Assembly (NCBI GenBank): GCA_965205915.1
Contig: OZ242191.1
Span: forward strand, 1-64,000
Source of the DNA: VXMO01 sp965205915
GTDB taxonomy: Bacteria > Chloroflexota > Dehalococcoidia > UBA6926
Reading direction: 5' to 3'
Length of the DNA stretch: 64,000 bases
In this document: positions 57,051 through 64,000 of the stretch, one piece after another
Layout: every line of letters begins with the position of its first letter
Position numbering within the stretch: the stretch's first letter is position 1
Program-made: the position numbers and the translations under genes
Notes under the pieces: generated by a model
The model's input: only the letters and a program-made list of their open reading frames with translations
What the model was told of the DNA's origin: nothing
Database searches by the model: none

Positions 57051-58538
57051 ATGACCGTGGATGCACAAACCGGGGGCGGGTTCGATGTGATGGAAGCTAC
57101 GATTGCGGACATTCATGACGCGCTGGAAAGGGGTGACATCACCTGCCGGGAGCTGGTGAAGACCTACATCATGCGCATTAGCACGTATGACAAGTCCGGT
57201 CCGGCGTTCAATTCAATCATCTCCATTAATCCGGACGCGCTGAAACTGGCAGAGGAGTTGGACGGCAGGAATCTGCCTCGCGACCAGTGGGGAGAATTGC
57301 ACGGCATTCCCGTCATCATCAAGGACCTGATGCATACGGCCGACCGCATGCCGACGACGGGAGGCAATCTGGCGCTCAATGGGATGATGACGCCGGATGA
57401 CGCGACGATTGTTGCGCGGATGCGTGATCAAGGGGCGATCATCCTGGCAAAGGCGAACCTTGATGAGATGGCGCGGGGCATCAACGGCGCGAGCGGCCTG
57501 GGAGGGCAGACACGCAATGCCTACGATACGAGCGTGAATCCATCAGGGTCGAGCGCCGGGACGGGTGTGAGCATAGCGGCCAATTTCGGCGTGGTCGGCA
57601 TTGGTACTGACACTTGAGGCTCGATCAGGAACCCATCGGCGTATGGGTCACTCGTCGGTTTGCGTCCAACGTATGGGCTGAACAGCAACGCGGGAATCAT
57701 TCCTGACGCGCCAACGTCCGATACGGTTGGGCCGATGACACGTACCGTGCGGGATGCTGCCATTGTTCTAGGAGTAATCGCGGGGCCTGATCCCAAGGAC
57801 CCGGTCACTGCGAGGGCAGAAGGTCTTGTCCCTGAATCCTATACTGCGGGACTGAGTTCAACGGGTCTTCAAGGCGTTCGGCTCGGCGTGATCCGGTCAT
57901 TCTTCGGAACAGGTGCAGAGGCCGATAAGGTGACGGCCGTCATGGATGCCGCGGTGGCCGACCTGAGACGTCTTGGCGCAATGGTGGTGGACCCGGTTGA
58001 GATCCTGTTCGCGGACATCATTCTTTCGCAGGGGGGCACTACGTGGGGACGGTGGAACTATGAGAACGGCGATGCTCTCGATGCCTATCTCAAGGGTCTT
58101 GGCAATGTCGCGCCGGTGACCTATGAGGAGTTGAGGGAGATTGATTCGGGCGCGCCGCTCATCTTGCCGTACACGCCGACGGGAGGGACGAAGATGCCGG
58201 AGTCCTTGAAGGCGCTCCGGGAGAGCACGGAATACACGCAGACGGCGGTTCAGTCTGCTATGGCAGAGCACAACCTGGATGCCCTGGTGTACCCGACACT
58301 CAGCCTGCCGCCTGCGCCGATCGGGCAATTCCAACAGGGGAGTAATTGTCATCTCTCGGCATGGAGTGGCTATCCGGCCATCACTGTGCCAGCCGGGTAT
58401 ACGGTGGACGGCCATCCCGTCGGTCTGGAGATGATCTCCACGCCGTGGACTGAGGCGACGCTTCTCAAGTACGCGTATGCCTTTGAGCAGGGGACAAGAC
58501 ATCGCAAGGCACCGTCGTTGGCGCCGGGGTTGTCATAG
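57051..58538 (+). CDS. amidase-signature hydrolase with in-frame TGA (candidate selenocysteine 189)
   Basis: The frame is open for 495 codons except for one TGA at 57615-57617. ATG 57051 follows GAGGGGG by eight bases; GTG 57030 is an in-frame alternative. Amidase signature: HGIPVIIKDLMHTADRMPTT with catalytic K91, NPSGSSAGTGVSIAANFG with the cis-Ser (167/168), then GIGTDT-TGA-GSIRNPSAYGSLVGLRPTYG. The nucleophile is S191, two residues after the TGA. Amidases have Gly, or Cys in some subfamilies, at that site (DTGGSIR, DTCGSIR). The whole downstream half (MTRTVRDAAIVLGVIAG, YPTLSLPPAPIG, PAGYTVDGHPVGLEM) is intact. A 6-bp hairpin follows the TGA. Alternatives are a single nonsense mutation or an error. 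Confidence 0.75.
57618..57648 (+). promoter_or_regulatory. candidate bacterial SECIS hairpin after TGA 57615
   Basis: ACCCAT (57631-57636), loop CGGCGT (57637-57642), ATGGGT (57643-57648): a perfect 6-bp stem. Nineteen bases separate the TGA from the loop, the same as at 17571, and the second loop base is G. Confidence 0.45.
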
Positions 58539-58601
58539 ATGGGAGGGGGGAATCGCAACAGGTAACGGCCTTGAGAACTGTTGATCCAAACCGTGGTGCG
58601 A

Positions 58602-59180
58602 TCAGGCGTCGAAGATGTCTTTGATGGGGACTTTGAATTGGGGGAGGATTTCTTCGGCGGTTAGGGTGTCGGTTTCGCGGAGGGTGGTGACGGGCTGGGC
58701 AGGGCGGTGGGCTTCGATCATCTTTGTTTCCGGCCATAGTACCCAGACGAGTTGGACGCCGGCATCCAGCCACATCCTCGCCTTGTCGTTGATTCCCCGC
58801 ACGGAATCGGACGGCGATACAACCTCGACAACGAGATCAGGTGGAACCTCCGCATAGCCCGGCACGTCCGCATCAAGCGCCAATCGATCCCTTGAGAAAT
58901 AGGCAATGTCGGGTTCACGAACAGTATCAGGGTCGGTCTCGACCTTGACGCCGGAATCAGACGCCATGAGTCTTCCAAGCCGGTTGGGTTTGATTTCCGC
59001 TCCCAAGAACATTACCAAATTGACAACGATTTCGCCGTGTTTCATTCCTGCTGACATGGTTGGACAGAATACCCCCCGGATTAGTTCTCCGCGCATTCCC
59101 TTTGCGTCCATCTTCAGCAGCTGTTCTGCCGTGATGGGCTCTGTTCCGAGGGGCGTCAGCGCCTGTTGAGTTGTTGCCAT
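58602..59180 (-). CDS. Uma2-family (DUF820, PD-(D/E)XK) putative endonuclease, copy A
   Basis: 192 residues from ATG 59180 (MATTQQALTPLGTEPITAEQ) with GGGGAG upstream. Uma2 core: KGMRGELIRGVFCPTMSAGMKHGEIVVNL, DPDTVREPDIAYFSRDRL with the Asp, DLVVEVVSPSDSVRGI (Glu-x-Val) and the MWLDAGVQLVWVLWPETKMIEAHRP segment. Biological role unknown; the family expands in cyanobacteria and Chloroflexota. Close paralogue of the gene at 59228. Confidence 0.85.
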   Translation of the reverse strand: MATTQQALTPLGTEPITAEQLLKMDAKGMRGELIRGVFCPTMSAGMKHGEIVVNLVMFLGAEIKPNRLGRLMASDSGVKVETDPDTVREPDIAYFSRDRLALDADVPGYAEVPPDLVVEVVSPSDSVRGINDKARMWLDAGVQLVWVLWPETKMIEAHRPAQPVTTLRETDTLTAEEILPQFKVPIKDIFDA

Positions 59181-59227
59181 GATTTGCTCCCCAGTCATGG
59201 GTTAGACGGCTCCATTGTACTAGGGGG

Positions 59228-59809
59228 TTAGACTTCGAAGATGTCTTTGATGGGGACTTTGAATTGGGGGGGGATTTCTTCGGCGGTTAGGGTGTCGGTT
59301 TCGCGGAGGGTGGTGACGGGCTGGGCTGGGCGGTGGACTTCGATCATCTTTGTTTCTGGCCATAGTACCCAGACGAGTTGGACGCCGGCGTTGATCCACA
59401 TGCTTGCCTTGCCGGCGACTTCTCTTACATTGTCGCTTGGGGATACGACTTCGACGACGAGTTCGGGTATGACTTCGGCGTAACCTGGCACATCGGCGTC
59501 GAGCGGCAGCGTGTCCTTAGAAAAGAAGGCGACATCAGGCTCAAGAACAGTATCCGGATCTCTGTTGATGAGCACGCCGGAATCCGTTCCGACGATGGAA
59601 CCAGCCCCGGTCTGCTCGGCAACATTGCCAAGCAGCCGCCCGAGTCTCATGGAGATTTTGCCGTGTCTCGTTCCTGCAGACATGGTAGGACTGAATACCC
59701 CCCGGATTAGTTCTCCGCGCATTCCCTTTGCGTCCATCTTCAGCAGTTGTTCTGCGGTGATGGGCTCTGTTCCGAGGGTCGTCAGCGCTTGTTGTTGAGT
59801 CGTTGCCAT
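59228..59809 (-). CDS. Uma2-family (DUF820, PD-(D/E)XK) putative endonuclease, copy B
   Basis: 193 residues. Same blocks as copy A with substitutions (SPTMSAGTRHGKISMRLGRLL, DTVLEPDVAFFSKDTL, ELVVEVVSPSDNVREV). DNA identity is very high in the terminal 170 bases and at the start, lower in the centre, as expected for a tandem duplication. The upstream regions share TAGTACAAT and the same GGGGAGC spacer, so the promoter was duplicated too. Confidence 0.85.
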   Translation of the reverse strand: MATTQQQALTTLGTEPITAEQLLKMDAKGMRGELIRGVFSPTMSAGTRHGKISMRLGRLLGNVAEQTGAGSIVGTDSGVLINRDPDTVLEPDVAFFSKDTLPLDADVPGYAEVIPELVVEVVSPSDNVREVAGKASMWINAGVQLVWVLWPETKMIEVHRPAQPVTTLRETDTLTAEEIPPQFKVPIKDIFEV

Positions 59810-59861
59810 TGTTTCGCTCCCCAGTCGTGGGTCGTTCGCTCCTATTGTACTAGGACGAACC

Positions 59862-59893
59862 CCTCACCCTAACCCTCTCCCAGAGGGAGAGGG
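59862..59893. repeat. CCCTCTCC-family hairpin
   Basis: CCCTCTCCC (59873-59881), loop AGA, GGGAGAGGG (59885-59893), preceded by CCCTCACCCTAA as at 41844. On the reverse strand it follows the GyrI-like gene and could terminate it. Confidence 0.65.
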
Positions 59894-59898
59894 GATCT

Positions 59899-60387
59899 TT
59901 AGACGAGGGGGACTCTCACTTCTGTGATCAGGTCTGCTTCGGCGGTTTCGGTGGGGTCTGAGAGATAGACTTCCATCGGGGGGCCGGCGGGTTGGATCTG
60001 CTGTTGGGCTAGCCAGGTGAAGAGGAGTCCGTAGGCGGCGGGGATGCTCTCGTAGGGGCCTTTGTGGAGGACGGTGGCGTATCGGCCGGCGGGGACGGTG
60101 AGGACGCCGATGCCGTCGGGGTTCGCGTCCTGCTCGGGTGTTGAGGGGGCGATTGGGGCCCACGCGTTCCAGGTGAGCTGGTCGGGCGGGGTGGTGGATG
60201 GGTCGTCTATGTATGTGCCACCCGGGGGGGCGATGATCACTGCATTCGCGGATTCCATCCATGCAAGTAGCTTTTGTATGGCCTCCGGGAATTGCTGGTA
60301 TGGGCCTCGCATGTTGATGTAGGCGATGCGCTGTTCCGGCAGTTCGGTGATGCCCGGCTCTCCTGTCGGCCTGTCTGCTGTCGTCAC
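59899..60387 (-). CDS. GyrI-like small-molecule-binding domain protein
   Basis: 162 residues from GTG 60387, with GGGGGAAAG upstream. It is a single GyrI/AraC effector-binding fold made of two SHS2-like repeats: ITELPEQRIAYINMRGPYQQFPEAIQKL at the N-terminus, and later VLTVPAGRYATVLHKGPYESIPAAYGLLFTWL, ending MEVYLSDPTETAEADLITEVRVPL. No DNA-binding domain is fused. May bind or hydrolyse small ligands; role unknown. Confidence 0.85.
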   Translation of the reverse strand: MTTADRPTGEPGITELPEQRIAYINMRGPYQQFPEAIQKLLAWMESANAVIIAPPGGTYIDDPSTTPPDQLTWNAWAPIAPSTPEQDANPDGIGVLTVPAGRYATVLHKGPYESIPAAYGLLFTWLAQQQIQPAGPPMEVYLSDPTETAEADLITEVRVPLV

Positions 60388-60453
60388 TTTTCTTTCCCCC
60401 AAAACCTATGTGTTCGCGCCGTTTCGTCGATGCGTCAATTGTACGGCGTGACG

Positions 60454-60468
60454 TACACTGGGCGGGTG
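60454..60468 (+). promoter_or_regulatory. leaderless-type promoter of the DUF971 gene (TACACT-N6-GTG)
   Basis: TACACT at 60454-60459, six bases, GTG at 60466. This geometry supports the GTG over the ATG two codons later. Confidence 0.45.
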
Positions 60469-60798
60469 ACGATGAGACAGAACCCGGAGAGGTTTCCGGG
60501 GATCACTTTGCTACGCCTTGAGCCGGACGGCATTCATGCCGTGTGGGAGGACGGGCACGGTAGCCATTTTCCATACCGTTTTCTGCGGGGCAACTGTCCG
60601 TGCGCGATGTGCGTGCTGGAGGGAACGGATCACCGCGTGGTGTTTGAGAAGGACGTGCCGGAGGACGTAATCGCCATCGACTGGATGCAGGTGGGGCGGT
60701 ACGCGGTGCAGTTTCTGTGGTCGGACGCGCACGAGACGGGGATATTCACGTTCCAGTATCTGCGGCATCTGGATGGGGAGTTGCGGGGTGGGGAGTAG
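60466..60798 (+). CDS. DUF971-domain protein (gamma-butyrobetaine hydroxylase N-terminal-like)
   Basis: 110 residues from GTG 60466 (second choice ATG 60472). The DUF971 fold: ITLLRLEPDGIHAVWEDGH, PYRFLRGNCPCAMCVLEGTDHR with the CxCxxC zinc or iron cysteines (about 45-55), and VGRYAVQFLWSDAHETGIFTFQYLR. Such proteins are linked to Fe-S assembly (Mrp/ApbC context) or metal binding. Three bases separate its stop from the end of the convergent lipoprotein gene. Confidence 0.87.
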   Translation: MTMRQNPERFPGITLLRLEPDGIHAVWEDGHGSHFPYRFLRGNCPCAMCVLEGTDHRVVFEKDVPEDVIAIDWMQVGRYAVQFLWSDAHETGIFTFQYLRHLDGELRGGE

Positions 60799-60801
60799 GC
60801 G

Positions 60802-63800
60802 TTAAACGTCTGAGAGCTCCGGGATGGTGACGTTGGCGCCGCCGTGGCGGCTCATGAATAGCCGTTGGAACTCTGCCATTTTCCCTTCAGGGACGTTGGC
60901 GGCGAAAGCGTCATAGATTCTTTGATCCGTTATCTTATCAAGCCAGCCGGAGTCGTGGGCATCAACATAAAGCTGACGCATCGCGGCGGAGGTGGCCTCA
61001 GGCCCTAACAAGTTGTGAATATCCAGCAGGAAGATTTCGCCGAGGGCGTAAATGCAGATTCCCCTATCTTCGGCCACGCGCGATTCATTCTGCTGTAGGC
61101 GGTAGTAGTCCGAAATGGTGCGGATGCCCAGATTCCAACATTCGCGCCGGGTGCCGCCTACGAGATTGCGCTCGCGTTGATCCAATGATTCTTGTCCCAA
61201 CGCGTCCCGCGCGATGGACGGTAGAAAGCCTGCGGTTCCCTCAGTCCACCAAGCCGGTGCGTCGGTGTGTCCGCCCAAATAGAGGTGAGTCATTTCGTGG
61301 AAGACGGCCAGATGGAAGTTGGGGTTGAAGCGTGGCGGCGCGGCTACAATGTGCGATCCGAGGGAACCGGCAACGCCGTACTCCGGTTCCTCCCCGGCTT
61401 CGATGTTGGGTTCGATCATCAGGATCAGGGCGATGTCGAGCGGGAATGGGACTCCCATGAATTCTTCAAGCTGAAGGGCGATGTCTTCCATGAGATCAAG
61501 TGTAGGGTCGTCATCCGGAAACGGGGTATGGCGGACGACTTGCAGAGTAATGTCCCCTGCGAGGGGCAACGAAAGAGTGCGGCTTGCAATGTGGCTTTCG
61601 CGCAGCAAGTCCTCGTATTGGTACTGAGATCGAGCGAGCGCATCTATGAATGCCATGAGGATGACCAGGTCCCGATCAGAGATGCCGTCCCGGAACCATT
61701 CCAGGTCTGCTATTTCCGGGGTCTGGAGTAGCTTTGATGTTGCGAGCCGCGCGACGAGGCTTGCGTCGAAGTGATCAATCCGGTCATGGAACCTTGGGAG
61801 TTCGGCGAGCTCGATGGCAAGTTGTCTGGCTGTAGGATCGCTTTCTTCCAGCAGCCGACGATACTGGTGCATCCATTCATGTTCGTAGCCTGAGATGCCG
61901 TCACGCGCCCAAGGGCGTTCAATGACGGATAGAGCCAACTCTTCGTTGTCTCCGCCGAATTTAGCCAGAAAAGTGGCATATTCGGCAAGCCACAACCCCT
62001 CGATTTTGGTGATGCCATCCATCAGCCACGGCAGGCGCGCGACGTTTCGCGCCAAGTCGTCATTTACCTTTTTGGACGTGTGGACCGTTTGCACCAGTGT
62101 TCGTATCCCCCGGATTCCGTCACTGAACATCTGAGGGGATTCGAGTCGAGGATTTTCGATAAGCGCGATTGTGGTTTCCGGAGCAATGGGCGAAACCTCG
62201 CGAACAAGGTACAGTACTTCACCAACATAATCGGCTTCCAAGTCAGATATCCCATCATCCAGCCAAGAAAAGGTGACTAACTGCGGCGGAACGGTTACGC
62301 CGGGGGCTTGGTCGCGGGCCAGGAAATCGCCGAATATGGTAAGTAGGTCTCGTTCGCTTTTGTCCAAGTTGTCCTGAATCCAGGGCCGTGCCGTCAGCGC
62401 CGCGATGAAATCGCCTGTGTAAATACTTCGAGAATCGAAGACTGTGATGAGGGTTAGGAGGGAGTCGAGGTCCCGTTCAGAGAGATCGTCCTGAATCCAT
62501 TCGTATTCCAGGACGGAATCCAGTGACCGGGAGTGCTCCGGGGCGAGCAGCCGGACGGCATCCGTCAGGTACCTGAATCCGATCAGTTCATCGTCGGAAA
62601 CATCATCTGAAATCCAGTCATAGTTCAATACTGTCTGACGGTGGGACGCGCCATCGGCTTCCGGGAGGCGCAAGAAGTTGGCCAAATTTCCCAGCGCGCT
62701 CGCTTCAAATGAGTCTAGCGAATCCTCCATCCATGGGTACTTTACAATGGTAGCTAGTTCATCGGAGTCATCATCGGAACCGGCGGCCAAGAGCAATGAC
62801 AATTGGCGAACCCCATAGGATTCAGACGGGGCGAGGCCGTCTGCGATCCACTCGTACCCCAGGATGGCGCTCAAGGCGGGGCCCTCTTGCGGTTCGGCGT
62901 GCTCGAACAGCGGCACATATCGGGGAAGGTACCACGAGTCATCGTCCGTTATTCCATCGGCGACCCAGTCATATGAAGCCACGACGTTCAGCGCCTCGGC
63001 ATGTGTCTCTCCGGCCTTCTCAGTAAGTGATGCCAGAGTGCGGAGAAACGAGTTCTCGGCGAAGGTTGCATCATCCTTAGCCCATTCGTATTCCCAGACA
63101 GTGCGGCCGGCCGGCGTTCCCGTTCTCTCCGCCGCCCCTATGAGATTGCTCCAGCGCTCCAGGGCCTCGATTTCCGTCTGATTGACATTGTCCTGCAGCC
63201 ACGCAACTGAGAGGAGTTCCTCGTGAAAGCCGGTGGAGAGTAGCTTGGAGTTGTTGACGAGATTGGACATGGCGCCGAGGACCTGGTACTCCGACCGCGT
63301 CACATCATCGCGCAGCCATGAGTAGTCGGCGATTATCTCGGCAATGGGATGTAGGCGGGATTCGGATGGCCGGGGCGTGTTCGGGGCAATGGCTGAAACA
63401 CGAATTGCCCCGATTCCGGTTGCTGTTTGCTTTCGATAGTCCGGGGAAGCGAGTTCCGCCACCAATTCGAGTGCCTGCGATTCCTGTCTGTCGGGGCCCG
63501 CGGCGATCCATGGGTATCTTGACAGTGTGGCGCCAAGGTCCGGGTCAACGTCTGCTGTGGCGCGGATTGCGCGAAGGGCACGGCGGTCATCGAGCATGGG
63601 GTTTCCCTCAGGGCCCAGCCACTGGTACAACATGACAGTTTCTGCGATTTCGGGATTGTCCAGGATGAGCCATGAGAGATCGTCGAGAACTCCGGCCTCT
63701 TCGGCGGTCACGCCATCAACGACCCATGAGAGGCCGGAGATTTCTTCGCCCAGAGATTCGTCCTCAATAGCGATGCGGCGGATGGCGGCCCATGCAATCC

Positions 63801-63993
63801 AATGGGCAGTGTCCGGTCGGGTTTCGAACCAGCTTAGACGCTCGGTGGCGGTCGGCTCAGGTGTGGGAGTTGGGGTGGGCGGCAGCGGGGTAGGGGTTGG
63901 AGTGGCTGAGAAAGCTTCGCAGGCGCTCAGAAGCACAATCAACGTTGCAATGGACGTGGCTAGAGCGAAACGTATCCGGACGGAAAGGGGCAT
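60802..63993 (-). CDS. large repeat-built lipoprotein with C-terminal HExxH metallopeptidase-like domain
   Basis: 1063 residues. Signal peptide with lipobox LLSAC (Cys25), then a Thr-Pro-rich spacer (about 30-50). Residues about 85-855 consist of roughly 18 repeats of about 45 residues with consensus YxWIxDGISxxExxxLxxLxxL (for example YDWISDDVSDDEL, YEWIQDDLSERDL, LPWLMDGITKIEG). The C-terminal domain carries HEMTH at 899-903, and WWTEG with Glu918, the HExxH...E pattern of gluzincin/peptidase_MA-like proteins. It is predicted to be anchored outside the cytoplasmic membrane with the repeats as a long helical stalk. The repeat family is not one I recognise. Confidence 0.8.
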   Translation of the reverse strand: MPLSVRIRFALATSIATLIVLLSACEAFSATPTPTPLPPTPTPTPEPTATERLSWFETRPDTAHWIAWAAIRRIAIEDESLGEEISGLSWVVDGVTAEEAGVLDDLSWLILDNPEIAETVMLYQWLGPEGNPMLDDRRALRAIRATADVDPDLGATLSRYPWIAAGPDRQESQALELVAELASPDYRKQTATGIGAIRVSAIAPNTPRPSESRLHPIAEIIADYSWLRDDVTRSEYQVLGAMSNLVNNSKLLSTGFHEELLSVAWLQDNVNQTEIEALERWSNLIGAAERTGTPAGRTVWEYEWAKDDATFAENSFLRTLASLTEKAGETHAEALNVVASYDWVADGITDDDSWYLPRYVPLFEHAEPQEGPALSAILGYEWIADGLAPSESYGVRQLSLLLAAGSDDDSDELATIVKYPWMEDSLDSFEASALGNLANFLRLPEADGASHRQTVLNYDWISDDVSDDELIGFRYLTDAVRLLAPEHSRSLDSVLEYEWIQDDLSERDLDSLLTLITVFDSRSIYTGDFIAALTARPWIQDNLDKSERDLLTIFGDFLARDQAPGVTVPPQLVTFSWLDDGISDLEADYVGEVLYLVREVSPIAPETTIALIENPRLESPQMFSDGIRGIRTLVQTVHTSKKVNDDLARNVARLPWLMDGITKIEGLWLAEYATFLAKFGGDNEELALSVIERPWARDGISGYEHEWMHQYRRLLEESDPTARQLAIELAELPRFHDRIDHFDASLVARLATSKLLQTPEIADLEWFRDGISDRDLVILMAFIDALARSQYQYEDLLRESHIASRTLSLPLAGDITLQVVRHTPFPDDDPTLDLMEDIALQLEEFMGVPFPLDIALILMIEPNIEAGEEPEYGVAGSLGSHIVAAPPRFNPNFHLAVFHEMTHLYLGGHTDAPAWWTEGTAGFLPSIARDALGQESLDQRERNLVGGTRRECWNLGIRTISDYYRLQQNESRVAEDRGICIYALGEIFLLDIHNLLGPEATSAAMRQLYVDAHDSGWLDKITDQRIYDAFAANVPEGKMAEFQRLFMSRHGGANVTIPELSDV

Positions 63994-64000
63994 TCGCAGC

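Noticed and set aside
17571..57617. TGA reassigned to Trp or Gly as in some candidate phyla
   Set aside because: Several genes (sdhA, trpA, the vapB-like genes and others) end at TGA in the expected place, so TGA is a normal stop.

Overview
The window is GC-rich bacterial chromosome with tightly packed housekeeping genes. It probably comes from a marine or uncultivated Chloroflexota (Dehalococcoidia/SAR202-like) genome. That placement is an inference from the gene set (a membrane-anchor-free succinate dehydrogenase with a CCG-domain subunit, a carboxyltransferase/OadA pair, many amidase- and aldolase-type catabolic genes), from frequent GTG/TTG starts, and from the density of short palindromic intergenic repeats. 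No rRNA, tRNA, CRISPR array, prophage or transposase gene was recognised.

Layout. 0-7.8 kb (minus): ligA (cut by the window edge), serA, a class V aminotransferase, ribF, aroH, trpA, a CPBP protease and a PadR regulator. 7.9-10.3 kb: proS and a GNAT acetyltransferase. 10.4-14.0 kb (plus): sdhA-sdhB-sdhE-like operon with promoter and terminator. 14.1-18.5 kb: an accessory patch with a broken gene, a pentapeptide/FRG-domain protein, a WD40 protein, a methyltransferase with an in-frame TGA, and an NYN-domain gene with a damaged 5' end beside a perfect 20-bp palindrome. 18.6-24.6 kb (minus): mdh, NAD-type isocitrate dehydrogenase, and a three-gene biotin carboxyltransferase cluster. 25.0-28.0 kb: folP (carrying an in-frame repeat insertion), folK, a glutamine amidotransferase and a VapBC pair. 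28.0-35.3 kb: PHP protein, DinG-like helicase/exonuclease, OGG-type glycosylase, CCA-adding-type enzyme, two thioredoxin-fold genes and a divergent RNase III domain. 35.4-39.8 kb: a MacAB-like export operon. 40.1-43.4 kb: hisC-hisB facing purC-membrane protein-purS. 43.4-47.0 kb: a tandem array of Yip1-like membrane proteins. 47.0-49.2 kb: tatA, a second VapBC pair, tatC-tatB. 49.4-56.9 kb: lepA, a membrane protein, an orphan HsdR-type nuclease domain, and single catabolic or biosynthetic genes (HpcH aldolase, VOC protein, pterin dehydratase, ilvD) separated by repeat-rich spacers. 57.0-64.0 kb: an amidase with an in-frame TGA, two Uma2 paralogues, a GyrI-like protein, a DUF971 protein, and a large lipoprotein built of tryptophan-containing repeats with a C-terminal HExxH protease motif.

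The most striking observation is that two otherwise intact genes, a SAM methyltransferase (17169-17840) and an amidase (57051-58538), are each interrupted by exactly one in-frame TGA. Each TGA lies at an active-site-proximal position that is recalled as Cys in homologues (Cys or Gly for the amidase). Each is followed by a hairpin whose loop begins after the same 19-nt spacing and has G as its second base, which fits the loose bacterial SECIS consensus. They are candidate selenoproteins. Other notable points are a recurring TANNNT-N6-start-codon arrangement suggesting leaderless transcripts, a palindromic element inserted in frame in folP, and the repeat-built lipoprotein.
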